DNA of 64,000 nucleotides from Methylophaga sp. OBS1 (GTDB lineage Bacteria > Pseudomonadota > Gammaproteobacteria > Nitrosococcales > Methylophagaceae), in the NCBI RefSeq assembly GCF_026319365.1, contig NZ_JAPDMS010000005.1:62001-126000 (forward strand). Direction: 5' to 3'. Of the stretch, positions 29,856 to 39,170 are shown one piece after another. Under the pieces are notes generated by a model. That model saw only the letters and a program-made list of their open reading frames with translations. It was not told where the DNA came from and ran no database searches. The position numbers and the translations under genes were made by a program. Every line of letters starts with the position of its first letter. Within the stretch, counting starts at the first letter, position 1.

Positions 29856-30998
29856 ATGGAAATCGTAACGATTCTGAAAGCGGCGGTTAAACATGATGCA
29901 TCTGATGTGTTTGTCACGGCAGGCCGTCCTGTCACGCTGAAAGTCAGCGGCAGAATGGCAACGTTGTCGCAGGAGGCACTGTCCGATGATGAGGCTCGTG
30001 ACCTGGTGCTGAGCACCATGTCTGACGAGCAGAAAAAGACTTTTGAGCGCGATAAAGAATGCAACTATGCGCTTGAAACCAAAGGTGCGGGTCGATTTCG
30101 GGTCAGCGCCTTGTTTCAACGTAACCGCGTTGCAATGGTGCTGCGTCGTATTAAGGATGAAATCCCGACTATCGAAGAACTGAAAGTGCCGGAAATCATC
30201 AAAGAATTGGCGATGACTAAGCGGGGTCTGGTGATCTTTGTCGGTGCCACCGGCAGTGGTAAATCGACTACCCTGGCTGCCATGATTGGCTACCGTAATC
30301 AGAACAGCACCGGGCATATCCTCAGTATTGAGGACCCGATTGAATTTGATCACAAGCATGCCGGCTGTGTGGTAACGCAACGAGAGGTCGGGATTGATAC
30401 AGAATCTTACGAGATTGCACTTAAAAACTCATTGAGACAGGCGCCGGATGTGATCATGATTGGTGAAATCCGTTCACGGGATACGATGGATTACGGTATT
30501 GCCTTTGCTGAGACAGGCCATCTCTGTCTGTCTACATTGCACGCTAACAATGCCAACCAGGCAATGGATCGGATTATTAATTTCTTCCCGGAAGAGCGTC
30601 ACAAACAGCTGTTTCTGGACATGTCACTCAATCTCAAAGCTGTCGTTGCCCAGCGGCTGATTCCCAAAAAAGATGGCAGGGGGCGGACGGTGGCAGTAGA
30701 AGTGCTGCTCAATACGCCATTAATTGGCGACTTAATTGAGAAGGGCAAGGTCTCTGAAGTCAAGGATGTCATGAAGCGTTCCAGGGAACTGGGTATGCAG
30801 ACATTCGATCAGGCAGTCTATGATCTATACAAAGAGGGTCAGATCTCTTACGAAGAAGCGCTGAAAAATGCTGACTCCGAGAATGAGGTTCGACTGATGA
30901 TAAAACTGGGCGCTGAGTCCGGTGAAATACAGCAGGACGAGGGTGTGGACAGGCTGTCGCTGGAGTCTGATGAACAAACAATGCAGGGACGACTGTAA
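29856..30998 (+). CDS. pilU: Type IV pilus accessory ATPase PilU
   Basis: A 380-residue PilT paralogue that assists retraction. Walker A GATGSGKST (FVGATGSGKSTT), Walker B MIGEIRSRDTMDYG, and the shared core are present, while the PilT C-terminal AIRNLIRE motif is replaced (NTPLIGDLIEKGKVSEV) and the C-terminus is extended by an acidic tail, both typical of PilU. GGAG lies upstream of the ATG. Other pilus genes are not in this window. Confidence 0.94.
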   Translation: MEIVTILKAAVKHDASDVFVTAGRPVTLKVSGRMATLSQEALSDDEARDLVLSTMSDEQKKTFERDKECNYALETKGAGRFRVSALFQRNRVAMVLRRIKDEIPTIEELKVPEIIKELAMTKRGLVIFVGATGSGKSTTLAAMIGYRNQNSTGHILSIEDPIEFDHKHAGCVVTQREVGIDTESYEIALKNSLRQAPDVIMIGEIRSRDTMDYGIAFAETGHLCLSTLHANNANQAMDRIINFFPEERHKQLFLDMSLNLKAVVAQRLIPKKDGRGRTVAVEVLLNTPLIGDLIEKGKVSEVKDVMKRSRELGMQTFDQAVYDLYKEGQISYEEALKNADSENEVRLMIKLGAESGEIQQDEGVDRLSLESDEQTMQGRL

Positions 30999-31169
30999 CC
31001 GTTGTTGTATTTTTGGTACATAAAAAAGCGAAATTCAAGAAATTTATTAGACGCCACTTGAAATCCGGTCTATGATGTAGTCAAACTACAACAGTGAGAT
31101 ATCAGTCGTGCACAACTGTATGGCGATATCGATGTCATTTTTTCAATCAAAATTAATAAGGAAGGCAAA

Positions 31170-32009
31170 ATGAGACTATCAGGCAAATTTTTTGCTGCGC
31201 TGTTCATGGCAGCTTTATTAGCTGGTTGTTCTGGCCCCGCCAAGCGTGATGCAGGCAAGAACTTCATGTGCGCCGCTGGGGGTGCACTGGTCGGTGGTGC
31301 TGCAACCGCTGCCGTTGATGGTGGTTCAGGCGTTGCCGGTGGTGCCGCGGTAGGCGGTATGCTGGGTCTGTTGCTGTGTCCGCATGAAGCTGAAGCCAAG
31401 GAACCAATGGTCGAAGAGCCTGTATGTCCTGTTGAACCACCTCCGGGTGCGTTGCTGGATCAGAACGGCTGTGCCTATGACACAGACGGTGATGGTGTCT
31501 ACGACGGTATCGACCTGTGTCGTAACACGCCGGAAGGTGTGACTGTTGATCGTGTTGGTTGTCCGCTGGACTCAGACAACGATGCAGTGGCTGATTACCT
31601 TGACCTCTGCCCTGGTACACCAGAGGGTGTCATCGTTGATCAGGACGGCTGTCCACTGCCAGGTGAAAACCTGCTGACGCTGACAGACATTCACTTCGAG
31701 TTCGATAAAGCAACACTGACTCCTGAAGCAGAAGAAACGCTGGAAGAAGCAGTAACTTTATTGAAAGAAACTGACCAAATCGTAGAAGTACGCGTTGAAG
31801 GTCACACTGACAGCGTCGGTTCAGAAGCATACAACCAAGACCTGTCACAGCGTCGTGCTCAAGCGGTTGTAGACTACCTGACATCACGTGGTATTGACGG
31901 TCGTTACCTGGTACCTGTCGGTCTGGGTGAAAACTTCCCGATTGCACGCAACGATACAGATGCCGGTCGTGCGCTGAATCGTCGTGTAGAGTTCGATGTC
32001 AATCGATAA
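31170..32009 (+). CDS. OmpA-family lipoprotein with thrombospondin type-3-like repeats
   Basis: A 279-residue protein. The lipobox LAGC puts the lipidated cysteine at residue 20. Residues about 30-70 are a glycine-rich stretch resembling a glycine-zipper. Residues about 104-165 contain calcium-binding TSP3-like repeats (DTDGDGVYDGIDLC and DSDNDAVADYLDLCPGTPEGV). The C-terminus (about 170-279) is an OmpA-like peptidoglycan-binding domain (HFEFDKATL, then VEGHTDSVGSEAYNQDLSQRR). It probably ties the outer membrane to the cell wall. A strong AAGGAAGG precedes the ATG and a terminator follows. Codon choice looks highly expressed. Confidence 0.92.
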   Translation: MRLSGKFFAALFMAALLAGCSGPAKRDAGKNFMCAAGGALVGGAATAAVDGGSGVAGGAAVGGMLGLLLCPHEAEAKEPMVEEPVCPVEPPPGALLDQNGCAYDTDGDGVYDGIDLCRNTPEGVTVDRVGCPLDSDNDAVADYLDLCPGTPEGVIVDQDGCPLPGENLLTLTDIHFEFDKATLTPEAEETLEEAVTLLKETDQIVEVRVEGHTDSVGSEAYNQDLSQRRAQAVVDYLTSRGIDGRYLVPVGLGENFPIARNDTDAGRALNRRVEFDVNR

Positions 32010-32033
32010 TAATAAAGTAGTAAGTTAATCATT

Positions 32034-32062
32034 AAGGGCCCTGCAAGCAGGGCCCTTTTTTT
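32034..32062 (+). terminator. Intrinsic terminator of the OmpA-family gene
   Basis: An 11-bp stem AAGGGCCCTGC / GCAGGGCCCTT around a two-base loop, followed by a T run to 32062. It lies 25 bases after the stop and also sits just beyond the stop of the convergent DUF2927 gene. Confidence 0.9.
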
Positions 32063-32067
32063 ATCTG

Positions 32068-32865
32068 TCAGTTGAGCCAGTTTTCCAGGCTGTTCTCTCT
32101 CACTTTCTGTTCTGCAGCGTCAATGATTGATTGAAAGCCGGGACGGGAAAGAAGCGATGTCACCTGCTTTTTAAGCTCAGCTTGATCCATGCCGGGTTTG
32201 ACCTCCGACTCATAGAGCAATTTCAGCAGGATGAAATCCAGCCCGCTCAGAAAATCATTAAACGAGCGATCATTGAATATCGAGGGAAACACCTGGTTTG
32301 AGTCATTGACCAGGCCCAGAATCTGGGTCAGTTCTTCCACAACACAGCTCATCAGCTTGCCGTGAGCACGAGCCCGGTCGACAGGGATTATCACTGCGGC
32401 TGCTCTGATTTCACCATTCGCTGATGTTCTGACCCTTGCCAGGCAGACGCTGTCACGAATTATCTGTTGCCGGAAAGATTGATTGCTCAGTCCAAAATCC
32501 TCCAATAAATGCTGATCCAGATGCTGTTCTGAGCTGAATAAAATGCGCAGATTGGCGTCTTCAGCCTGTTCTACCGGCGCGATATCAAGCCTGGTGATAG
32601 TGGAGAGATGATGTAGGTGAGCAGTCACCATGCGTTGATGTAAATCCTGATCGCCAGTTCTATCAGCAATGTAATATCGGATCGGCTTCAGCCATTTATT
32701 GACTTGTCCAGCCTGCCCGCCATGTTCGCGGTTTAGCGTGATATCGAGAAAGCTATTCAGGATGTAGTCGTTATTTTTCCAATGGACAGCTGCCGCATTC
32801 GCTGAAAAACTCAGCGTCGATAACAAGATAAGGCAGGATAGTTTGCGCGTTGACAATGAAATCAT
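32068..32865 (-). CDS. DUF2927-family secreted protein
   Basis: A 265-residue protein with a signal peptide (about 1-24, ending FSANA|AA). The C-terminal half holds the pattern CVVEELTQILGLVNDSNQV near residues 167-185, the diagnostic core of DUF2927, and a conserved cysteine just before (SVCLARV). The E-E-x-x-Q helix recalls a metallopeptidase-like active-site helix, but no HEXXH is present. No function is known. It stands alone on the minus strand with its own long upstream gap. Confidence 0.75.
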   Translation of the reverse strand: MISLSTRKLSCLILLSTLSFSANAAAVHWKNNDYILNSFLDITLNREHGGQAGQVNKWLKPIRYYIADRTGDQDLHQRMVTAHLHHLSTITRLDIAPVEQAEDANLRILFSSEQHLDQHLLEDFGLSNQSFRQQIIRDSVCLARVRTSANGEIRAAAVIIPVDRARAHGKLMSCVVEELTQILGLVNDSNQVFPSIFNDRSFNDFLSGLDFILLKLLYESEVKPGMDQAELKKQVTSLLSRPGFQSIIDAAEQKVRENSLENWLN

Positions 32866-33036
32866 AGCTGCAGTGTAGAGTTAACCGCAATAGACCGCAA
32901 AAAAAGGAATTTATCCTATAGAGCCATTCAGCCCACGAGTTTATGCTGAAACCAACTGATATAGCTTTATTGGTTTTCCTCTATGCCGCTATGGGCTTGC
33001 CCGTAGCGGTTTTTTTTGTCCATTTCCTCGCCCCGG
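32866..33036. other. Gap without a supported protein gene; contains an orphan terminator
   Basis: Between the DUF2927 gene and the small peptide gene I see no convincing protein gene. The only clear element is a plus-strand terminator hairpin at 32986-33017. A 54-codon plus-strand frame at 32943-33107 is discussed under rejected items. Confidence 0.5.
32986..33017 (+). terminator. Orphan intrinsic terminator, possible small RNA end
   Basis: An 11-bp stem CCGCTATGGGC / GCCCGTAGCGG (one T-G wobble) with a two-base loop is followed by eight T on the plus strand. No plus-strand gene lies upstream except the OmpA-type gene, which has its own terminator at 32034. It may end an unannotated small RNA starting somewhere in 32890-32930; no clear promoter can be assigned. 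Confidence 0.65.
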
Positions 33037-33147
33037 TCAGGCATCCTGCGCTGCTTTCACTTTGTCATGGTCTAAGACATCTGATGCTGCAAAAGCTGAA
33101 GTGCTGATCAAGAGGCCAAGAGTTGAAGCGATTAAAGTGGTTTTCAT
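33037..33147 (-). CDS. 36-residue secreted peptide, unknown
   Basis: A small gene reading MKTTLIASTLGLLISTSAF then AASDVLDHDKVKAAQDA, with TGA at 33037-33039. Residues 1-20 form a textbook Sec signal peptide with an A-F-A|A cleavage site, leaving about 16 polar residues. AAGGAG at 33155-33160 lies at good spacing from the ATG. I do not recognise the family. It could also be the surviving start of a decayed longer gene, since frames beyond the stop show no obvious continuation. Confidence 0.6.
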   Translation of the reverse strand: MKTTLIASTLGLLISTSAFAASDVLDHDKVKAAQDA

Positions 33148-33364
33148 GGATAGTCTCCTTTGTTGAACCGAAGACCATGTTATGCCTCGTCCATGAACGC
33201 AGCCCTGACGGGCTATTAAGTTAAGATTAATCCTTGATTAACAGGTTTTTAATCGAACTGAGGAGGTGAAAATATCTATAGACCGAGGTAAAAAGCGAAA
33301 ACAAGGATGTAGTAATCCGGCTGCGCAGGGGAGGCTGAATAGCAAGCAAGGACCGGAAAGAAAA
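33148..33364. other. Intergenic region, nothing assigned beyond small inverted repeats
   Basis: This stretch holds the leader of the 36-residue peptide gene (minus strand), a short hairpin AGCCC-tgac-GGGCT and an A/T-rich segment with repeated TTAA. A GAGGAGGTG on the plus strand resembles a ribosome-binding site but no start codon follows at a useful distance. Confidence 0.4.
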
Positions 33365-33441
33365 TGGCGCGCCCGACAGGACTTGAACCTGTGACCCTCG
33401 GCTTCGGAAACCGATACTCTATCCAGCTGAGCTACGGGCGC
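33365..33441 (-). tRNA. tRNA-Arg (anticodon CCG)
   Basis: A 77-nt tRNA with the acceptor pair GCGCCCG / CGGGCGC, D-arm GCTCAGCTGGATAGAGT, anticodon loop TTCCGAA (anticodon CCG, reading CGG), T-arm with GGTTCAAGTCC, and an encoded CCA end at 33365-33367. All stems pair, with one T-G at the base of the anticodon stem. It stands between the secreted peptide gene and glgP. Confidence 0.96.
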
Positions 33442-33472
33442 GTGATGATGAAAACATCAATCAGAGCGGCAG

Positions 33473-33478
33473 ATTATA
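33473..33478 (-). promoter_or_regulatory. Candidate -10 element of the tRNA-Arg gene
   Basis: A consensus TATAAT on the minus strand lies about 32 bases upstream of the tRNA 5' end and is followed by a GC-rich stretch (CTGCCGC), typical of stable-RNA promoters. No good -35 hexamer is found at 16-18 bp; TTGATG lies 20 bp away. Confidence 0.4.
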
Positions 33479-33541
33479 CGTATTTTGACCACGTTCTGCA
33501 TCAAAAGATGGGCATTGCCGGGACTGTGTCCGGAAACTGTT

Positions 33542-36043
33542 TTAGTACTGTGGATTGATTTTCTCCAGTTGCCAGATCTCGTCGTTGTATTCCTCCATCG
33601 TTCTGTCGGTGGAGAATTTGCCGCTGTTGGCACTGTTGATAATACTCATTGCCAGCCAGCGCTGTTTATCCTCATAGGCTTCTGAGGCACGCTGCTGAGC
33701 GTCGACATAGCTGCGGAAATCAGCCACAGTCATCCATGGATCGTGGGGACTGGTGAAAGCAGCAATGACTTCATCGAAACCGCCCGGCTCGAACTGGTTG
33801 AAATGACCCGACTCCAATAAGTCGACAACGCGGCGCAGGTCGGCATCATTATCGATAATAAAGCGGGGGTTGTAATCTCTTCTGACCTCCTCCACTTCGG
33901 ATTCAGTCAGGCCGAACAGGAAGAAATTGTCTTCACCGGCTTCATCACGGATCTCGATATTGGCGCCATCCAGCGTGCCGATGGTGATGGCACCATTCAT
34001 CATGAACTTCATGTTACCGGTGCCGGAGGCTTCCTTACCGGCAGTGGAAATCTGCTCAGACAGATCGGCGGCCGGGCAAATGACTTCCATGGCAGAGACC
34101 TGGTAATTGGGCAGGAAAACCACTTTCAACCAGTCACCGACTTCCTCATCGTTATTGACGATATTGGCAACATTGTTGATAAGTTTGACGATTTGTTTGG
34201 CCATCACATAACCCGGCGCCGCTTTACCGCCAAACAGGACGCAGCGCTTGGTCAGGCCTTCAGTGTCGCCACGTTTTATGCGGTCATAAAGATGAATGAC
34301 ATGCAGTACATTCAGCAGTTGGCGTTTGTATTCATGAATCCGTTTGACCTGAATATCAAACATCGCGTCAGGGTTGAAGTCGACGTTGCAGCTTTGTTTT
34401 ACCAGTGCCGCCAGACGCTCTTTATTGGCGCGTTTGGCCGCATGCCATTTTTGCTGGAAAGCGCTGTCATGCGCATAAGGCTCCAGTTTTTTCAGCTCGC
34501 TGAGCTCGGTGACCCATTTGTCACCAATGGTGTTGCTGATGAGTTGGCTCAGATCAGGGTTACACCAGGCCAGCCAGCGGCGCTGGGTGACGCCGTTTGT
34601 TTTGTTGTTGAACTTCTGTGGCCAGAGCTCATAGAAGTCATGGAACAGACCTTTTTTGAGCAACTCGGAATGCAAAGCCGCAACACCGTTGATGGAGAAA
34701 CTGCCGACGATGGCGAGGTGTGCCATGCGCACCTGTTGCTGAGGACCTTCTTCAATAATCGACATTCTGGCTAAGCGTTCTTTGTCGCCGGGCCAGTGGT
34801 TGGCGACTTCACGCAGGAAGCGGGCATTGATTTCATAAATAATCTCAAGAATCCGCGGCAAAAGGCGGCCAAACATGTTCACCGGCCAGCGCTCCAGCGC
34901 TTCCGGTAGCAGGGTATGATTGGTGTAGGCCATGGTGCGGGACGTGATATCCCAGGCCTCATCCCAGTTGAGACCGTGCTCATCCATTAGCAGACGCATC
35001 AGTTCGGCAACTGCTACGGTAGGGTGAGTATCATTCAACTGGAAGCAGTTTTTGTCAGCGAAATCGTCAAACTTCTCGCTGTGCGTAGTCACCCAGTAGT
35101 CGAGAATATCCTGCAGACTGGCGGAAGCCAGGAAATACTGTTGACGCAGGCGCAGTTCTTTACCGTTTTCACTGGCATCATTGGGGTAAAGCACCATACT
35201 GATATTTTCAGCTTCATTTTTAGCGGCCACTGCATCGGTATAAGAGCCGGCATTAAAGTCTTCCAGGTTAAATTCATCTGTGGCGGCTGCTTTCCACAGG
35301 CGCAGTTTGTTCACGGTGCCATTCTGGTAGCCTGGCACCGGTAGATCATACGGCACAGCCAGTACATCATTGGTTTCAACCCAGTAAGCGCGTAACTGCC
35401 CATCATGCTCTCGGTGGAACTCCGTATGACCACCAAATTTGACCCGCTGGGTAAATTCAGGCCGCTCCAATTCCCAGGGGTTACCATCACGCAGCCAATG
35501 ATCCGGTTTTTCTACCTGGTAGCCATTGACGATTTTCTGCTGGAACATGCCGTACTCGTAGCGGAGGCCGTAGCCGGTCACCGGCAGTTGCAAAGTGGCA
35601 CAGCTATCAATGAAACAGGCTGCCAGACGACCCAGCCCGCCGTTTCCAAGGCCGGCATCGTGTTCCATCTCAATCAGCTCTTCAAAGCTCATGCCCAGTT
35701 CATTGAGCGCCTTGGCAGTTTCTGTTTCCAGACCGAGGTTCAGCGCTGCGTTGCCCATCGCCCGGCCCATCAGAAACTCCATCGACAGGTAATAAGCCTG
35801 TTTACAGTGGGCCTGTGCATAGGTGTGCTTGGTATGCTTCATTCGATTAAACAGACGATCACGCAGGGTCAGTGCCAGCGCCGAATAGAGATAGTGACCG
35901 GAGGCGCAGCCTTTGTCCTGCGCCAGATGCGTGCCGTAATAACGTTTGAAATCGTTGACCAGGTCAGCACTGCTCATGCCCAGTTTGGGGGTGTTGTATA
36001 GCTCTGGAGCAGGCGTAGCGGTCAGCGCATAGCGAGGGCTCAT
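33542..36043 (-). CDS. glgP: Glycogen/alpha-glucan phosphorylase
   Basis: An 833-residue PLP enzyme releasing glucose-1-phosphate from alpha-1,4-glucans. The PLP lysine is about Lys679 in [15 protein letters not shown], and the family runs [21 protein letters not shown] and [16 protein letters not shown] occur in the N-terminal half. The second ATG (36043) is preferred over one five codons earlier because AAGGAT precedes it. No glycogen synthesis genes lie nearby. Length matches GlgP/MalP; distinguishing the two from sequence alone is not safe. Confidence 0.93.
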   Translation of the reverse strand: MSPRYALTATPAPELYNTPKLGMSSADLVNDFKRYYGTHLAQDKGCASGHYLYSALALTLRDRLFNRMKHTKHTYAQAHCKQAYYLSMEFLMGRAMGNAALNLGLETETAKALNELGMSFEELIEMEHDAGLGNGGLGRLAACFIDSCATLQLPVTGYGLRYEYGMFQQKIVNGYQVEKPDHWLRDGNPWELERPEFTQRVKFGGHTEFHREHDGQLRAYWVETNDVLAVPYDLPVPGYQNGTVNKLRLWKAAATDEFNLEDFNAGSYTDAVAAKNEAENISMVLYPNDASENGKELRLRQQYFLASASLQDILDYWVTTHSEKFDDFADKNCFQLNDTHPTVAVAELMRLLMDEHGLNWDEAWDITSRTMAYTNHTLLPEALERWPVNMFGRLLPRILEIIYEINARFLREVANHWPGDKERLARMSIIEEGPQQQVRMAHLAIVGSFSINGVAALHSELLKKGLFHDFYELWPQKFNNKTNGVTQRRWLAWCNPDLSQLISNTIGDKWVTELSELKKLEPYAHDSAFQQKWHAAKRANKERLAALVKQSCNVDFNPDAMFDIQVKRIHEYKRQLLNVLHVIHLYDRIKRGDTEGLTKRCVLFGGKAAPGYVMAKQIVKLINNVANIVNNDEEVGDWLKVVFLPNYQVSAMEVICPAADLSEQISTAGKEASGTGNMKFMMNGAITIGTLDGANIEIRDEAGEDNFFLFGLTESEVEEVRRDYNPRFIIDNDADLRRVVDLLESGHFNQFEPGGFDEVIAAFTSPHDPWMTVADFRSYVDAQQRASEAYEDKQRWLAMSIINSANSGKFSTDRTMEEYNDEIWQLEKINPQY

Positions 36044-36066
36044 AGACAGATCCTTCATTTCAGCAA

Positions 36067-36591
36067 TTATTGAGGGTAGATGGCAGAAAAGCCGTTCCGG
36101 TTAGGCATCGTTACCTGGGGTAATGTGACTGCGTTGAGTTCCACATCAGCTTCAATTATACCATCCTGACTCAGAATATAAGCGCAAAGTGCGTAGATTT
36201 CATTACTGTTTAGACTGTATGGAGCAGAGGGTGGCATTGCACGGCGGATGTAGTCAAACAGGGTCGTGGCATAAGGCCAGTAACTGTTCACGGTTTTTTC
36301 GGGGTATTCACCGCTCAGCGAGCCAAGCTCTCCAACCAGTGGCATGGCACTGCCGCCTATCGCACCGAAACCATGGCAGGCAACACAATGCTGTTCAAAC
36401 AATTGCTTGCCTTGAGCCGCATTACCGGAGCCCGGTGGCAAAGCTTCACCATCGGGGCTGATAGTCAGATTCCATTCGGGCTTATCACTGAGATCAGACG
36501 CAGCTTGTCCCAGCGGCTGATAGAGTGGCTGCGCAGCCAGGACTGGCAGCACAAACAATAAGGTCAGCGTCAGGTTAATCCGGGTAAACAT
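36067..36591 (-). CDS. SoxD-like monohaem c-type cytochrome
   Basis: A 174-residue secreted cytochrome: signal peptide about 1-20 (LPVLAAQ), haem site CVACH at 69-73, and a C-terminal segment TLFDYIRRAMPPSAPYSLNSNEIYALCAYIL that strongly recalls the N-terminal haem domain of SoxD, the electron-accepting subunit of sulfane dehydrogenase SoxCD. Classic SoxD has two haem domains; this one has one. The start overlaps the 3' end of the SoxC-like gene, so the pair is co-translated and it is the likely electron acceptor of that enzyme. Confidence 0.78.
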   Translation of the reverse strand: MFTRINLTLTLLFVLPVLAAQPLYQPLGQAASDLSDKPEWNLTISPDGEALPPGSGNAAQGKQLFEQHCVACHGFGAIGGSAMPLVGELGSLSGEYPEKTVNSYWPYATTLFDYIRRAMPPSAPYSLNSNEIYALCAYILSQDGIIEADVELNAVTLPQVTMPNRNGFSAIYPQ

Positions 36592-37834
36592 GATAGAGGT
36601 AGCCATCTTCGCTGACTTCCCAGCTGATGATCGCGTTGAAGTGAAAAAAGCCGTGGCTGCCGCGGTTCGCCAGTAGTTGTTCACGGCTGGGTTGCACATA
36701 GCCGGTCTCATCAGTGGCACGACTCTGCAACATGGCATATTGGCCCTGCCACTGCCAGGGCAGGCTGAAGCGGGTGAAGGCCTTACTCAATATCGGTTGT
36801 TGCAGTTCGGCATCTACCCAGCTGGCGCCACCATCTGAGGAGACTTCCACCCGGGTGATTTTGCCGCGGCCCGACCAGGCGAGGCCGGTCAATTGATAAA
36901 TACCGGGATTGTCCGGCAGCTTCATGCCATGTGAGGGAGAGGTAATCAGCGACTTGGCCTCCATTTCAAAACTGAACTGGCGTGCTGTGCCATCCGGCAT
37001 CAAGTCGGTGTACTGGGCCGTTTCATCACGGGTCATCGCCGGTTCATCAGTGAGCCGCAATTGCCGCAGCCATTTGATGTTGGTAATACCTTCCCAGCCC
37101 GGCAAAACCAGCCGCAGCGGATAACCATTCTCCGGCCTTAAGCGCTCGCCGTTCTGATACAGCGCCAGGATGGCATCATCCAGCAGTTTTTTCAGCGGAA
37201 TACTGACATTGAGTGAAGCGCCATCAGCGGCTTCAGCGATAACCCATTTCGCTTTGCTCTGGATGCCGGCTTCCTGCAACAGGTATTTCAGCGGTATACC
37301 GGTCCACTCAGCGTTGGAAACCAGACCATGAGCGTAACCCGCAGCAGTCTCAATCGGTCGGCTGCGCCAGCTGCTGTTACTGTTACCACCGCATTCGATG
37401 AAGCAGATCCGTGATTGCATCGGATAACGTTTGAGCGCCTCTATACTGAAGCTCAGTGGTTGCTCCACCAGGCCATCAATCAGCAGGGTATGCCTCGCCG
37501 GGTCAATGTCAGGCACACCGTTGTGATGGCGCTCAAAATGAAGGCCATTAGGCGTGATACTGCCCTGCAATTCATGCAGTGGTGACCAGGACACACCATT
37601 GCCCGGCATATCCGGGTTGGCAGAAATCCAGCGAATGATCTTGCTTTCGTAGGGTGAGGGCTGACCGTAGTTGCTGAAGCTATCACCGGCTTTTGTCATC
37701 GACTCAGGCAGGATGTCACGGTAGTCCACACTGGACTGAGCGGCCAGAACCGGCAGGCTGAAACCGGCAAAAGCACTACTTAAAGCCGTGTATTGGAGAA
37801 ACTGTCGACGACTTTCAAGTGGCGCTTTTTTCAT
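36575..37834 (-). CDS. SoxC-like molybdopterin sulfane/sulfite dehydrogenase
   Basis: A 419-residue member of the sulfite oxidase family. It has a Tat signal (SRRQFLQYTALSSAF near residues 8-22), a molybdenum-cofactor domain with the ligand cysteine in IECGGN (about Cys148), and a C-terminal dimerisation domain (about 290-400: KITRVEVSSDGGASW). The runs ITPNGLHFERHHNGVPDIDP and LRLVLPGWEGITNIKWLR match SoxC more than SorA. The product is periplasmic. With the overlapping cytochrome gene it forms a SoxCD-like pair; no soxXYZAB is nearby, so the true substrate (sulfite or protein-bound sulfane) is undetermined. Confidence 0.82.
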   Translation of the reverse strand: MKKAPLESRRQFLQYTALSSAFAGFSLPVLAAQSSVDYRDILPESMTKAGDSFSNYGQPSPYESKIIRWISANPDMPGNGVSWSPLHELQGSITPNGLHFERHHNGVPDIDPARHTLLIDGLVEQPLSFSIEALKRYPMQSRICFIECGGNSNSSWRSRPIETAAGYAHGLVSNAEWTGIPLKYLLQEAGIQSKAKWVIAEAADGASLNVSIPLKKLLDDAILALYQNGERLRPENGYPLRLVLPGWEGITNIKWLRQLRLTDEPAMTRDETAQYTDLMPDGTARQFSFEMEAKSLITSPSHGMKLPDNPGIYQLTGLAWSGRGKITRVEVSSDGGASWVDAELQQPILSKAFTRFSLPWQWQGQYAMLQSRATDETGYVQPSREQLLANRGSHGFFHFNAIISWEVSEDGYLYHVYPD

Positions 37835-37840
37835 CACCGC

Positions 37841-38458
37841 TTACGCTTGAGCAATGACCGTGTCGACTTCAAACCAGTGATCGAGTCTGCTTACAGCCTC
37901 ATCACGGCCACTTTTGTTGAGTGATGAGAATAGCTGTACAGTGGCTTCCAGGTCTTCCTGTTGTAGCTTTTTCTGCACATCCAGCATCGTTGCCTTGGCG
38001 GCGCCGTGTTTGAGTTTGTCTGACTTGGTGAGCAGGATATGTACCGGCAGCGAAGCCTGATTGGCCCAGGTCAGCATTTGCAAGTCAAAATCTCTTAATG
38101 GATGACGGATATCCATCATCAGCATCAGGCCACGCAGGGATTGGCGCGTTTCTAGATATTGGGCCAGTGTGGCCTGCCATTTTTGCTTCATTGCTTCCGG
38201 GACTTTGGCATAACCATAGCCGGGAAGATCAACCAAAGCGCGCTGTTCATCCAGATGAAAGAAGTTAATCATCTGGGTACGGCCCGGCGTTTTACTGGTT
38301 CGTGCCAAAGAACGAATACCGGTAATTGTATTGATAGCACTGGATTTGCCGGCATTGGAACGTCCGGCGAAGGCGACTTCGTAACCATTGTCCCCGGGCA
38401 ACTGGGACAGTTTGGTCGCGCTACCGCTATAATAAGCGTTTCGGTATAGCTGTGACAT
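37841..38458 (-). CDS. engB: Ribosome-biogenesis GTP-binding protein EngB (YihA/YsxC)
   Basis: A 205-residue TrmE-Era-EngA-EngB-Septin GTPase required for 50S assembly. G1 [10 protein letters not shown]2 region [11 protein letters not shown]3 DLPGYG, G4 TKSD. The ATG at 38458 gives the usual N-terminus ([13 protein letters not shown]). It lies divergent from the cytochrome c4 gene, as in Pseudomonas and many relatives, and upstream of the SoxC-like gene. Confidence 0.95.
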   Translation of the reverse strand: MSQLYRNAYYSGSATKLSQLPGDNGYEVAFAGRSNAGKSSAINTITGIRSLARTSKTPGRTQMINFFHLDEQRALVDLPGYGYAKVPEAMKQKWQATLAQYLETRQSLRGLMLMMDIRHPLRDFDLQMLTWANQASLPVHILLTKSDKLKHGAAKATMLDVQKKLQQEDLEATVQLFSSLNKSGRDEAVSRLDHWFEVDTVIAQA

Positions 38459-38546
38459 GGAACCATTCTGGGTGAAAAAATATCTCAACAAGAGTAGCAT
38501 ACCCAAAGTTTTAATGATGCAAGCGCTTAGTTTTCAGGTAGAGAAG

Positions 38547-39158
38547 ATGAAAAGAATGTTGATGGCCGCTGTGCTGGGCATGGCGATGAGTACGACTCCT
38601 TTTGTATGGGCTGCCGGTAATGTGTCGGCGGGTAAAGAAAAAGCCGCGGTGTGTGCCGCTTGTCATAGTACTGATGGCAATAGTTTGTCACCAGACTTTC
38701 CCAAACTGGCAGGTCAGCATGAAGGTTACATCATCAAGCAGCTAATGGATTACAAAAGCGGTGAACGTCAGAACGCGATCATGATGCCAATGGCCGCTAA
38801 TCTGTCAGAGCAGGACATGGCCGACCTGGCTGCTTACTTTGCCAGCCAGAAAACGGCACCCGGTGCGGTGAGTGAAGAGATGCTGGAACTCGGTGAACAA
38901 ATTTACCGTGGCGGTAATAAAGAATCCGGCGTTCCGGCCTGTATGGCCTGTCATGGCCCGAACGGCAGCGGTGTCCCCGCAGCCAACTGGCCAAAACTGG
39001 CTTCTCAATATGGTGCTTACGTTGAAACGCAGTTGCATGCTTTTGCAAAAGGCGAGCGTGCGAATGACCCCAACGGCATGATGCGTGATATCGCCAGCAA
39101 AATGACCGAAGCGGAAATCAAAGCTGTCTCCGCATACGTTTTCGGTCTTAAACCCTAA
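38547..39158 (+). CDS. Dihaem cytochrome c4
   Basis: A 203-residue periplasmic protein with signal peptide (about 1-22, VWAAG) and two haem motifs, CAACH at 36-40 and CMACH at 132-136, in two similar domains of about 90 residues. Domain pattern and position next to engB match cytochrome c4, an electron donor to terminal oxidases. The ATG at 38547 was chosen because it opens the signal peptide; upstream in-frame starts do not. Confidence 0.93.
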   Translation: MKRMLMAAVLGMAMSTTPFVWAAGNVSAGKEKAAVCAACHSTDGNSLSPDFPKLAGQHEGYIIKQLMDYKSGERQNAIMMPMAANLSEQDMADLAAYFASQKTAPGAVSEEMLELGEQIYRGGNKESGVPACMACHGPNGSGVPAANWPKLASQYGAYVETQLHAFAKGERANDPNGMMRDIASKMTEAEIKAVSAYVFGLKP

Positions 39159-39170
39159 TCAAATAGAATC

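Noticed and set aside
32943..33107. A 54-codon plus-strand frame with a hydrophobic N-terminal half in the gap upstream of tRNA-Arg
   Set aside because: It runs through the terminator hairpin, has no ribosome-binding site and overlaps the better-supported 36-residue peptide gene on the other strand.
36575..37834. Calling the molybdoenzyme SorA (sulfite dehydrogenase)
   Set aside because: The segment ITPNGLHFERHHNGVPDIDP and the paired SoxD-like cytochrome fit SoxC better; still not proven.
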